From assembly GCA_959606065.1 (NCBI GenBank), contig CAUHHV010000011.1, forward strand, positions 1 through 62,448: a DNA stretch of 62,448 nucleotides, given 5' to 3'. The DNA is from an uncultured Collinsella sp. (GTDB lineage: Bacteria; Actinomycetota; Coriobacteriia; Coriobacteriales; Coriobacteriaceae). A program made the translations under genes and the position numbers. A model generated the notes under the pieces. That model had not been told where the DNA came from. It saw only the letters and a program-made list of their open reading frames with translations, and searched no databases. This document shows positions 54,543-62,448 of this stretch, piece after piece (positions within the stretch are counted from its first letter, which is position 1; each line of letters begins with the position of its first letter).

Positions 54543-55280
54543 CTATGCGCCGATAGCGCCGCCGCAGTATTCGCAGCGCCCGCTGGCATCGGGAATGGTG
54601 GTCGCACCGCAGAAGGGGCAGGTGACTGCGGTCTTGGGGGCCTTGGCGGCCACGACGCTGTCGCGCGTCTCCTGGCGCAGCTGCACCAGCGCGTCGCGGA
54701 CCTCGGTTGCCTGGCGCTTGGCCTCGCGGTACTCGATGGAACCGCGCTGGTCGATGGTGGAGTCGTTCACGCGCAGGTTGATCTCGGTAAAGTACGGCGT
54801 GTTGACGTGGATGGTCAGATTAAAGTCGTAATCCAGGTCGTAGCGCGGCGGGTTGTAGCTCTCGCGCTCGCCGTCCTTGGTCTCGCGATAGATTTCGGTG
54901 CGATGCTCGTCGATATCCATATCGCAGCCGAGTACCTGCGAGAACTCGATGATGTCGGGATTGGCGTCGCGCCAGCGGCTCTGCGAAGTGATGATCAGCA
55001 GGCCCGCGTCTTCGTCGAGCATGATGTTGGTGCGCCCGGCAGAAAGCGTGCGCGTGGGATTGAACGACGCCAGGCGCTCGGCATTGGCCTCACGGTAGGC
55101 GAGCTGCTCGCGGATATCGTCCGCGGTGCTGGAGCGATAGCCGTGAAAGTAGGGGGAGAGCTTGCCGACGCACTCTTTGCACAGGTAGCCCTCGTTGATT
55201 TTGGTCTTGCCGAGAAGTCCCAGCTCGGTACCGCAGATCGCGCACTCTTTCTTCTCGAACATCTTGTCAAAGAAGCCCAT
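54543..55280 (-). CDS. DUF4428-type zinc-ribbon protein
   Basis: 245 residues. N-terminal Cys4 ribbon CAICG...CKEC (DUF4428), a middle domain of unknown fold, and a C-terminal Cys4 ribbon CPFCG...CEYCGG. First gene of the four-gene minus-strand operon. Confidence 0.85.
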   Translation of the reverse strand: MGFFDKMFEKKECAICGTELGLLGKTKINEGYLCKECVGKLSPYFHGYRSSTADDIREQLAYREANAERLASFNPTRTLSAGRTNIMLDEDAGLLIITSQSRWRDANPDIIEFSQVLGCDMDIDEHRTEIYRETKDGERESYNPPRYDLDYDFNLTIHVNTPYFTEINLRVNDSTIDQRGSIEYREAKRQATEVRDALVQLRQETRDSVVAAKAPKTAVTCPFCGATTIPDASGRCEYCGGAIGA

Positions 55281-55400
55281 GGCTGCCTCCCATCAACTGG
55301 TAGCGTGTGTCACTTTTGATGATGGGGGAGTGCGCGATCTTTCACGATACCCAGACGGCTCAACGAGTCTCCACAACTGGGACACATGGCCCATTTTTCC

Positions 55401-55476
55401 TACTCATTGGGGACGTACTCATTGGGGACGCACTTAAATGAGTGAAACTACTCATTTAAGTGCGTCCCCAATGAGT
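55401..55476. repeat. CATTGGGGAC-family palindrome
   Basis: Perfect 27-bp arms (55417-55443, 55450-55476) around GAAACT, preceded by an extra half unit at 55401-55416. Longest and cleanest copy in the window. Confidence 0.9.
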
Positions 55477-55536
55477 GCCCGCTCGCTCGTTTGGCGCCTG
55501 GGGGACACTCTTTGTCGAATGTGGGCGTTGCCCTTG

Positions 55537-57048
55537 CTACGCCACGGTCACGGCAACCTGGGCGTAGCGGGTGCAGGGGCGCTCGGCGCGCGTCTGCACG
55601 GTAAGGGTGAGCACGAAGCGGTCACCGGGCTGCGCGTCGGCGGGCACGATGAAAGCGGTGTCCACCGTGCATTCTTGCCACATCGACAAATCCTGGACGC
55701 CTGCATAGCTCGATGGATCTACGGCCACATCCCAATGTGCATCGAAGCCCTTGTCGTCGGGGTCGACGATGGTTGCCGCAAGGGCGACGCGCTCGCCGGC
55801 TGCGGCGCTGCGGTCGGCCGTGGCCTCGACAACATGTGCCGGATGCGAGCAGATGGCCGGATCATGGGCGCACCATTGCGCGCGGACGGCAAAGTCTTCC
55901 TGATAGGCGCGCAGGTAGGGATTGAGATTGTCGTCTGCGGGCGTGCCGAGGGCGGCAAAACCGGCGGGCGCGCTCGCATCGGGGTGTCCATCAAGAAACA
56001 TGCGGCCCAGCAGTGTATCGAAGTCGCGGTCGTCGATGCCGCGCAGGCCAAACGGCAGCAGCGGAATATAGGTCATGCTGTCGCCTTCGGCCATAAAGTC
56101 GCCGCGCTCAAACTGCACCGCGGGCATACCGTCCAGGCTCCAATCCAGACGGGCATGCTTGCCAAACTGAAAGCGCTCGGGCTCGTTTTCGTAGACCTTA
56201 CCATCGCCATAGAACATATAGCGCGCCATGAGGGGGCCGTTGCCCTGCGTGAGATTCTGCTCGGGCCAAGGAGCCTTAAACAGCGGCAGCGTATCGGGCT
56301 GAGCTGTTTTGGCGTCGAAATAGTTGCCATACATATAGGGCGTACGCCAAAAGATGAGCTCGGGAAAGAGCTTGCGCCCATGGTCGAGCCACGAGTTATC
56401 CTGCCCCACACCATCGGCAACGCCCATCACGCGCACCTTCTGATAGACCCGCTGCTGTACGGCGGGCCACTCGGGCGTGGCGCGATAGCGCTCGGCAATA
56501 CTCATGAGGGCGCGAACGATCGTATTCATACCACCCCAGCTGAGCAACCATAACGTACGCGGATCATCATCCAGAATCGCCTGCGCAATTACGCGAGACC
56601 CCTCAGTTTCCTCAGTCACATCACCCTCAAAGGCAACATTTCCCACAAACGTACGCTCGATCATCTGGGCAGGCGTGGGAAACGGCGGTTCACCGGCGGC
56701 GTCCGCATTTGCCTGCAACTGCGGCCAAGCCTGGGCATATTCATTACTCCAGAGACTCTCAATCCAATGCTCGGGAAACGGCCGATACTCACGAAGCTCG
56801 CCGGCTAGCGGATCGGGCTCATGAGGCACAACAGCCCACTCATAAGAGCGCCGCCCTTTGGTCCGCCAATGCGAATTCACCTCGCCGAGCGTATGAACCC
56901 CATCCCCAAGAAAGTGATACTGCGAAGCCGTATACACCACAGCCTGAACATCAAGCAAGTTGAGATACAGAGCCAAATGAACAAGTGAGTTCATATCATC
57001 GACTTCCATATCAGTGGTAACAATCACCCGAGTCAACTTCTGGGACAT
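55537..57048 (-). CDS. DUF1593 nucleoside-hydrolase-like protein
   Basis: 503 residues from the ATG after GGAGC. N-terminal VTTDMEVDDMNSLVHLALY resembles the Asp-rich Ca2+ site of nucleoside hydrolases (D, D, D); LWLLSWGGMNTIVRAL and GVADGVGQDNSW also match DUF1593. A C-terminal Ig-like domain (~415-503) follows. No signal peptide, unlike many DUF1593 relatives that are secreted. Likely removes a glycosyl group from a plant-derived glycoside or acts on a cyclic sugar. Confidence 0.75.
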   Translation of the reverse strand: MSQKLTRVIVTTDMEVDDMNSLVHLALYLNLLDVQAVVYTASQYHFLGDGVHTLGEVNSHWRTKGRRSYEWAVVPHEPDPLAGELREYRPFPEHWIESLWSNEYAQAWPQLQANADAAGEPPFPTPAQMIERTFVGNVAFEGDVTEETEGSRVIAQAILDDDPRTLWLLSWGGMNTIVRALMSIAERYRATPEWPAVQQRVYQKVRVMGVADGVGQDNSWLDHGRKLFPELIFWRTPYMYGNYFDAKTAQPDTLPLFKAPWPEQNLTQGNGPLMARYMFYGDGKVYENEPERFQFGKHARLDWSLDGMPAVQFERGDFMAEGDSMTYIPLLPFGLRGIDDRDFDTLLGRMFLDGHPDASAPAGFAALGTPADDNLNPYLRAYQEDFAVRAQWCAHDPAICSHPAHVVEATADRSAAAGERVALAATIVDPDDKGFDAHWDVAVDPSSYAGVQDLSMWQECTVDTAFIVPADAQPGDRFVLTLTVQTRAERPCTRYAQVAVTVA

Positions 57049-57182
57049 AGGAACAGCTCCAATCAAAATCAATTCAGCCAGTTACGCGCAAGGCAAGACA
57101 GGACCCATGCCCCCATCGCCACCGACCCGGCGGCCCGCTAGAAGCGGCCGGCCAGGGTCACAGCAACGTCAACGCAGCGGAG

Positions 57183-57293
57183 ACCGGGGTTTAGTCTTGC
57201 AAACATTCCGCAGGGGGCATGGGCAGGCGCAGCGCGAAGCGCAAAGCGCCAGCCCATGCATGCCCGAGGACGTTTGCGAGACTAAACCCCGGT
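57183..57293. repeat. Long-hairpin element
   Basis: Outer arms 57183-57204 and 57272-57293 pair at 21 of 22 positions, the odd pair being a T-G. Inner stem 57217-57230 pairs with 57246-57259 at 13 of 14. Lies between two tandem minus-strand genes and could serve as a terminator. No other feature was seen in 57049-57310. Confidence 0.75.
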
Positions 57294-57310
57294 CCCCGCG
57301 ATGGGAGGGC

Positions 57311-58648
57311 TTAGCGGTCGACCCTGGCCGACCACTCCCAGCAGCCCACCGGCTCGCCGTCGATGAGTACGTTGCCCCCGTCGAAGTCTTGATAACACAG
57401 GTCGTTGAATTGGTGGATCCACACGCCGTGGTTGAACGTCTTCTTGGCCGAGCCGTCGGCCTCGCGATACACGCCGGTCAGGTCCTCGACATGGCTAAAG
57501 TAGGTGAGGTGCACGTTGGCGCCGGCATCGCGCAGGCGCGCCGTGAGCGGCAGCACGGTCTGTTGCGGTGACACAAGCTCGTCGCCCTTGGAGTGCGTAA
57601 ACCACAGCGGCGTCTTGGCGAGCGCGGCCACGTCCTCGTCCGTGGCGTTGTACCACGGGGCGCAGCAGGGAAGGCCCGCGGCGAAAAAATCGGGGTAGTC
57701 GGCGCACAGGCGCAGGGTCATAAAGCCGCCGTTGGAAAGGCCGGCGACCACGATGCGGTCGGTGTCGATGCGGTCGGCATGCTCGGCGACGAACTCGTCG
57801 ATAAGCGCCTTGAGCACGGGGGAGTAGGTGCTCTGGTTGGAGTGACCAAGCTGCTCGACGCCGTTGTCCATCCAAAACGTGGGCGACTGCGGCACGAGCA
57901 CCCAGGCGAAGCCGCCAAAGTAGCGCTGGATCTGCGCCTGGCTAATGGCTGTGACGCGGTTGCCGATATAGGCACGCGTGGCGCCTTCGCCTTGCGTGGT
58001 GCCCTTGCCCTCGCCGGCGCCGTGCAGATACACCACGAGCGGGGCCTTTTGGGGCACAACCGTTGCCTCGGGCGCAAAGGGGTTGAAGCATGCTGAGTCC
58101 TCGGCCTTAAAGCTGGGCTCAAAGAAGCCGTATTCGAGCGCGATGCCGTTGACGGCGGTCTTTTGCGTGGCGTTGCTCCAGCCTTTGAGCGCGGGACAGA
58201 TATCGCCACGGCAGGTGTCGAAGACCAGGCCGCAGGTGGGATCGTCGCCGTCGTTGCCGGGAAGAGCTGTGAGCTGCGTGATGCGCAGCTGGTCATCGAG
58301 CATGCGCGAGCCCATGACGCCGCCTTCGATGGTCTTGGTCAGGCGCTGCTCGGCGACCTCGAGCGCCACGTGGGTGCCCACAGCGAGCTTGCGCCCGTTC
58401 TCGTCACACGGATACGCGCGGAGAACGTCGATGTAGCCCACCGAGGGCGCGGCATGGTCGGCGCCGCGCTCCTTGCGCATCAGGACCTCGCCCGTGCGCT
58501 CGTGACGCTCTACATATATATGGAAGGTGCTTGCGTCGATATCGTTGGCGCGCACGGTGCAGGGCAGGTCGAGTACGACCTTGCTGATCCAGGGGCCAAA
58601 GTCGCCCAAGGTGGTGACGGTTGCGTAGGTACACGATTTGAGTTCCAT
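57311..58648 (-). CDS. Ig-domain alpha/beta hydrolase (PHB depolymerase/esterase type)
   Basis: 445 residues from the ATG after GGGAGGCAGCTC. An N-terminal Ig-like domain (~1-185) and an esterase domain with HGAG oxyanion (209-212), nucleophile S305 in GLSNGG, acid in SKGDELVSP, and His near the end (GVWIHQF). No signal peptide, so it acts in the cytoplasm. The promoter holds TAAACATGTTTA-type sites, linking it to the PTS gene divergent from it. Confidence 0.8.
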   Translation of the reverse strand: MELKSCTYATVTTLGDFGPWISKVVLDLPCTVRANDIDASTFHIYVERHERTGEVLMRKERGADHAAPSVGYIDVLRAYPCDENGRKLAVGTHVALEVAEQRLTKTIEGGVMGSRMLDDQLRITQLTALPGNDGDDPTCGLVFDTCRGDICPALKGWSNATQKTAVNGIALEYGFFEPSFKAEDSACFNPFAPEATVVPQKAPLVVYLHGAGEGKGTTQGEGATRAYIGNRVTAISQAQIQRYFGGFAWVLVPQSPTFWMDNGVEQLGHSNQSTYSPVLKALIDEFVAEHADRIDTDRIVVAGLSNGGFMTLRLCADYPDFFAAGLPCCAPWYNATDEDVAALAKTPLWFTHSKGDELVSPQQTVLPLTARLRDAGANVHLTYFSHVEDLTGVYREADGSAKKTFNHGVWIHQFNDLCYQDFDGGNVLIDGEPVGCWEWSARVDR

Positions 58649-59138
58649 GAGCTGCCTCCCTTGTGCCGCCAACACGAAACATAAGCGGCAATACAATATA
58701 AACATGTTTAGTTTAATCCAGAATTGCAGAACAAGCAGATAAACTCGGTAAACGGCAAAACTGAACACGCAATGAACCACTAAACATATGTTTACTAACT
58801 TCTAGCAGGGCTTCTGCTGATGAGGTAACAGGTCAGCGAGGTGTTTATCAAAATAAAAGCCCACGTAAAGAGCTATATATGAATAGATGGCCAAAGAGAC
58901 CATCTTCTGCCATTTAAATACGCTCACCCCCGATTTCCTACCGTTCACCGGACTTCAGACGGCAAAATTGCCACAAATGAGGCGCTCCGTGTAAACTAAA
59001 GCCTGTAAACGTTCAGTAAACACCTTGTTTACAAAAGCGTATCCAAGGGTCCGGCAACCGTAAGGGGTTATAGTCGCCGGGCCAAAGGCGTGCCTAAGCC
59101 CAAGGGGGCTGGCACACGAAGATATGGGGAGGGGTCCC
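58649..59138. promoter_or_regulatory. Divergent operator region of esterase and PTS genes
   Basis: 490-bp gap with many GTTTA/TAAAC words: palindromes TAAACATGTTTA (58699-58710) and TAAACATATGTTTA (58781-58794), CGGTAAACGG (58747-58756, i.e. CCGTTTACCG on the other strand), CCGTTCACCGG (58941-58951), and GTTCAGTAAAC (59011-59021). The last is the exact reverse of GTTTACTGAAC at 35129-35139. The rest is AT-rich with no gene. Confidence 0.55.
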
Positions 59139-60566
59139 ATGGCAGTAGATAACAAGCAGATTGCCACCGATGTCCTCGAGCTCGTGGGCGGCGCGGAGAA
59201 TGTTTCCGTTGCCACCAACTGCATGACGCGCCTGCGTCTGACGCTCAAGGATAACAGCAAGGCCGACGTGGAGAAGATCAAGAAGGTCAAGGGTGTTCTG
59301 GGTTGCCAGTTCGCCGGCAGCCAGCTCCAGGTCATCATTGGCCAGAACGTGCCCAAGGTGCTCGCCGAGTTCGTCGCCATCTCCGGCGTCAAGCAGGGTG
59401 AGGCCGTCAACGAGAACCTCGATGCTCCCAAGGAGAAGTTCGAGCTCAAGAACCTGCCCAACATCATCCTCGACTATCTGTCCGGCTCCATGACCCAGCT
59501 CATCCCACTGCTCATGGCTGGCGGTCTGTTCCGCACCATCGCGGCCGTCCTCGGCCCCACCATGCTCGGTGTGCTCTCCGATACCGATCCGACCTATACG
59601 TTCCTCTACACCACGCTGTACGAGGCCACGTTCACCTTTATCCCCATCTACCTGGGCTATGCCGCCGCTAAGAAGCTCGGCGCCTCTCCGGTTCTGGGCA
59701 TGCTCCTCGGCGGCGCTCTCATGGCCCCGTCCGTCGTGAGTGTCGCGACTCAGGAGGGTGGCGGAATCATCTCCGTCTACGGCATCCAGATTGCCGCTGC
59801 CAACTACCAGCAGTCCGTCCTGCCGATCATTCTCTCGGTGCCCGTCCTGTACTTTGTTGAGAAGTTCTTTAAGAAGGTCATGCCCGACGTGCTGTCCACG
59901 GTCTTCACGCCGTTCTGCACCATGATCGTCACGATCCCCATTGCCTTCATCGTCCTCGCTCCGATCGGCAACGAGATCGGTACGCTGATCGCCAACGCCC
60001 TCTTCGGCCTTGCTGACCTTGGCGGCATCGGCATCCTGATCGTCATGGCCATCCTCGGCGCCTTCTGGCAGCTCTTCGTGGTCTGCGGCATGCACATGCC
60101 CGTCATCCTGCTCGCTCAGGTTCAGATCATCGCTGCCGGCTACGATCCCTTCGTCTTCGTTTCCACCAACTGCGCTATGGCCGCCGTCTGGGGCTGCGCC
60201 TTCGGTGCCTTCCTCAAGATGAAGAACCCCGACGAGAAGTCTCTCGCCATCGGTTACGTCATCTCCGCCATCGCCGGCGGCGTCACCGAGCCCGCGCTCT
60301 TCGGTATCCTCATGCGCTTCCGTCGCACTATGCTCGGCATGTTCATCGGCGGTGCCATCGGCGCTGTGTTCTCCGGCCTCATGGGTGTTACCTACTACCT
60401 GGCCGGCGGTGCCTCCAACTTCCTGGTCTTCACCAACTACCTGCAGGGTGGACAGATGAACACCGTCTGGGCTATCGTCGGTATGGCAATCTCCTTTGTC
60501 ATCGCAGCAGCCGTCGTCTTTGCCACTGGCTTCTCCAAGGAGGAGCTCGCCGAGATGGAGGCCTAA
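59139..60566 (+). CDS. PTS transporter EIIBC, beta-glucoside family
   Basis: 475 residues. EIIB with phospho-Cys C28 (TNCMTRLRL), EIIC of about ten helices, GGVTEPALFGIL near the end. No EIIA. The next gene is a glycoside hydrolase of the GH140-like family and divergent is an esterase, so the imported glycoside may carry an apiosyl or similar residue. Start after GAGGGGTCCC. Confidence 0.88.
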   Translation: MAVDNKQIATDVLELVGGAENVSVATNCMTRLRLTLKDNSKADVEKIKKVKGVLGCQFAGSQLQVIIGQNVPKVLAEFVAISGVKQGEAVNENLDAPKEKFELKNLPNIILDYLSGSMTQLIPLLMAGGLFRTIAAVLGPTMLGVLSDTDPTYTFLYTTLYEATFTFIPIYLGYAAAKKLGASPVLGMLLGGALMAPSVVSVATQEGGGIISVYGIQIAAANYQQSVLPIILSVPVLYFVEKFFKKVMPDVLSTVFTPFCTMIVTIPIAFIVLAPIGNEIGTLIANALFGLADLGGIGILIVMAILGAFWQLFVVCGMHMPVILLAQVQIIAAGYDPFVFVSTNCAMAAVWGCAFGAFLKMKNPDEKSLAIGYVISAIAGGVTEPALFGILMRFRRTMLGMFIGGAIGAVFSGLMGVTYYLAGGASNFLVFTNYLQGGQMNTVWAIVGMAISFVIAAAVVFATGFSKEELAEMEA

Positions 60567-60606
60567 GGCCAAACCATTCGGTCACATACGACCTTACCTA
60601 CACGAC

Positions 60607-60640
60607 AGGGCCCCGTCAGGCGCAAGCCCGGCGGGGCCCT
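60607..60640 (+). terminator. Terminator of second PTS gene
   Basis: AGGGCCCCG (60607-60615) with CGGGGCCCT (60632-60640), followed by TCTT. Confidence 0.7.
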
Positions 60641-60776
60641 TCTTACAAGGTAGACTGATTGGGGGCGCGTGGCGCCTACTCGCCGGGGCTTGCTAAGCGC
60701 CAGGGGCTTTCGCGCGGGGTTACCGCGAAAGTTTCCGGCGGTTCGCAAATCCTTTATCAAACGAAAGGACATGCAG

Positions 60777-62090
60777 ATGAGTTTGGGAAAGCTGACCGTC
60801 AACGGTCGCCAGGACGGCTTTTTGTGCGAGGGCAAGCCATTCTTTTGGTTTGCCGATACGTGCTGGAGCGCGTTTACGAGCATTGCCGAGGCCGATTGGG
60901 ACTACTATCTGACCCGTCGCGCCGAGCAGGGCATGAACGTGCTGCAGATCAACACGCTGCCGCAGTGGGATCGCTGCTGCCCCGATCTGGGCATTTGGCC
61001 CTATGCCAGCGAGGACGGCGTGCATTTTGATTGGTCCCGACCCAACCAAGCGTACTGGGATCGTGCCGCCGCCATGTGTCGCGCTGCCGTCGAGCACGGC
61101 ATTCGTCCGGCGCTCGTGCTCATGTGGTGCAATTACGTGCCCGGTACCTGGGGTGCCAAGGTCTCTGAGCGTTGCGGTGCCGAGATTATGCCGCGTGAGG
61201 AGGTTCGCGCCCACGTTGCCCGCGTCGTCGAGAACCTGGGCGAGTTCGATCCTGTCTACGTGGTGACGGGTGATACCGATTTTGCCGGCGACGAGGCGAT
61301 TGCCTATTACGAGGACGCGCTCGACGAGGTCGTCAAGCGTGCGCCCGAGGCGCTGCGCACCATGCATATCAACCGCGGCAATCGCACCATTCCGGCGCAG
61401 TATCTGGACCGTCTGGACTTTTATATGTTCCAGCCCGGGCACAACTACGAGGGCCAGCCCGAGGCTTGGCACTTGCCGCAGGACTTTATCGCCAACTATC
61501 CCAAAAAGCCGATGGTCAACTCTGAGCCTTGTTACGAGCAGATGGGTGCGTCGCGCAATGTGTACTGGCGCTTCACCGCGCAGGATTGCCGCGCGAGCGT
61601 ATGGTCGTCGATTCTTGCCGGTGCCAGCGCGGGTGTGACCTATGGCGCGCACGGTGTTTGGAACTGGCAGACTAGCAAGAGCCAGGGCTCGGTGTTGGGC
61701 GAGGGCTTCGATATGCCGTTCCGCTGGCAGGAGTGTCTGCAGTTTGCGGGCGTTTGGGACTTTGGCGCGATTGAGCACGTGCTTGCCGGCCTGGGCGCTT
61801 CGGCTGGCGATGACGCGCTTGCTGTGGTTCCGGCGCAGGAGCTCCTCGACGACGCGCGCGAGGCCATCCGCGTGGCGCGCGTTGGCGATCGTGTCGTCGC
61901 GTACCTGCCGCGCACCACGGCGCTCAAGTTTAAGCTCGACGGCGCGCGTGGCTGGACGGCGACGGTTCTCGACATGGAAGACAAGCGCATCGCCAAGCTG
62001 CCCGTTCGCGACAACGGTGACGGCACCGTGCGCGTGGCTCAGCATCCCTTTGAGCACGACGCCCTGGTGATCCTGACCCCTGGGCGCTAA
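60777..62090 (+). CDS. DUF4038 / GH140-like (apiosidase-type) glycoside hydrolase
   Basis: 437 residues, no signal peptide. TIM-barrel DUF4038 domain (~1-345) opening with PFFWFADTCW, and a short beta-rich collagen-binding-type C-terminal domain (~350-437). Likely catalytic acids are D166 or D168 (TGDTD) and E250 (NSEPCYE), judged from barrel position. The Pfam family holds the GH140 apiosidases that release apiose from plant rhamnogalacturonan II. The ATG 8 nt after GAAAGGA is chosen; an ATG at 60771 is only 1 nt away. Cytoplasmic location fits action on a PTS-imported phospho-glycoside. Confidence 0.75.
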   Translation: MSLGKLTVNGRQDGFLCEGKPFFWFADTCWSAFTSIAEADWDYYLTRRAEQGMNVLQINTLPQWDRCCPDLGIWPYASEDGVHFDWSRPNQAYWDRAAAMCRAAVEHGIRPALVLMWCNYVPGTWGAKVSERCGAEIMPREEVRAHVARVVENLGEFDPVYVVTGDTDFAGDEAIAYYEDALDEVVKRAPEALRTMHINRGNRTIPAQYLDRLDFYMFQPGHNYEGQPEAWHLPQDFIANYPKKPMVNSEPCYEQMGASRNVYWRFTAQDCRASVWSSILAGASAGVTYGAHGVWNWQTSKSQGSVLGEGFDMPFRWQECLQFAGVWDFGAIEHVLAGLGASAGDDALAVVPAQELLDDAREAIRVARVGDRVVAYLPRTTALKFKLDGARGWTATVLDMEDKRIAKLPVRDNGDGTVRVAQHPFEHDALVILTPGR

Positions 62091-62130
62091 CGGCTCTTCT
62101 CCAACATTTACAACCCAGTCCCTTTCATAA

Positions 62131-62193
62131 GGCTGCGACGGAATGGTTCCTGCATGACGGCTTTAAGCTGTCAAGGGGAGCCATTCCGCCGCA
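62131..62193 (+). terminator. Hairpin after DUF4038 gene
   Basis: GCGACGGAATGGTTCC pairs with GGAGCCATTCCGCCGC across a long loop. Confidence 0.55.
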
Positions 62194-62219
62194 CTCATTG
62201 GGGACGTACTTAAATGAGT
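62193..62219. repeat. CATTGGGGAC-family single arm
   Basis: ACTCATTGGGGACGTACTTA then AATGAGT; one arm only. Confidence 0.75.
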
Positions 62220-62279
62220 GGTTTAACTTGAGACGGGACTTTTTGACCGCCTGATGGGTCGCGCGCCACGATTCGGGCG

Positions 62280-62448
62280 TCACAGCAGCTCGCCGTGGCG
62301 GGCAATGTAGCGGCGCTTTGCCAGCTGAGTGAGCGCGATGTAGGCGGTGACGATGCCGATGAGCAGCGCGAAGAAGCTCGCCGGCAGCGGCAAGAGGCCG
62401 AGCGCATCGGCGATGGGGCTTGCCGGCAGCCAGGTGACGAGCGCCAGG
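62280..62448 (-). CDS. mgtA: Magnesium P-type ATPase, C-terminal end (partial)
   Basis: The last 55 codons of a gene that runs in from the window edge. The end reads PLPASFFALLIGIVTAYIAL, then TQLAKRRYI, which matches the final helix and tail of MgtA-type Mg2+-importing ATPases (LPxxYxxxL, LTQxxK). The N-terminal part is outside the window. It adds to the magnesium genes found at 20.3 and 25.6 kb. Confidence 0.75.
   Translation of the reverse strand, partial: LALVTWLPASPIADALGLLPLPASFFALLIGIVTAYIALTQLAKRRYIARHGELL

Overview
The window is high-GC bacterial DNA whose gene content points to a gut Coriobacteriia member, most likely Collinsella. The clues are a Gram-positive LPXTG surface protein, many PTS, GH1 and FGGY sugar genes, an Eggerthella-type Nramp-related magnesium transporter, DUF362 and DUF4867 proteins, luxS, and very many dispersed intergenic palindromes. 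Species assignment is inference. I saw no rRNA, tRNA, CRISPR array or intact insertion sequence.

Layout. 0-0.4 kb: a small ferredoxin-like protein, probably the last gene of an operon cut by the window edge. 0.85-7.1 kb: a 2093-residue sortase-anchored adhesin with a VWA domain and about ten pilin-type isopeptide repeats, flanked by three copies of a ~155-bp long-palindrome element. 7.7-13.05 kb: a LuxR-type two-component system divergent from an ABC-2 exporter with two permeases. 13.3-16.7 kb: a MacB/FtsX-type ABC pair. 16.9-18.1 kb: a DUF362 iron-sulfur protein. 18.3-25.3 kb: an alpha/beta hydrolase, a hemolysin-III (PAQR) protein, a CNNM/HlyC protein, a free-standing domain resembling the cyanophycin synthetase N-terminus, YtxH and PRC-barrel proteins, and a deacetylase-fold protein that has lost its metal-binding histidines. 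25.6-28.7 kb: an MgtE-N/CBS protein without the MgtE channel, paired with an Nramp-family protein resembling the magnesium-selective branch, behind a structured ~200-nt leader. 29.3-31.5 kb: a membrane O-acyltransferase.

31.7-39.9 kb is a sugar locus: ribokinase, nucleoside hydrolase and a LacI regulator, then a COG2407-type isomerase, a split transketolase and an FGGY kinase. 40.0-46.7 kb holds luxS, then a BglG-type antiterminator, a PTS EIIBC and an esterase on visibly lower-GC DNA, then DUF4867 and a GH1 6-phospho-beta-glucosidase. 46.9-50.9 kb is a membrane-sensor, kinase and regulator triad. 51.0-55.3 kb (minus strand) is a zinc-ribbon/SPFH/lipoprotein operon like Bacillus ydjG-ydjI. 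55.5-62.1 kb holds a DUF1593 protein, an Ig-domain esterase, a second PTS EIIBC and a DUF4038 (GH140/apiosidase-like) hydrolase. The window ends in the 3' end of an mgtA-type magnesium P-ATPase on the minus strand.

The most interesting reading is that the 35-40 kb genes (isomerase, FGGY kinase, two-subunit transketolase) and the 57-62 kb genes (PTS, DUF4038 hydrolase, esterase) form one regulon for a plant sugar, possibly apiose or an apioside. They share unusual GTTTA-type promoter motifs, including an identical 11-mer, and a LacI gene sits directly upstream of the first set. A second theme is the abundance of unrelated-sequence, same-architecture palindromes in the intergenic spaces.
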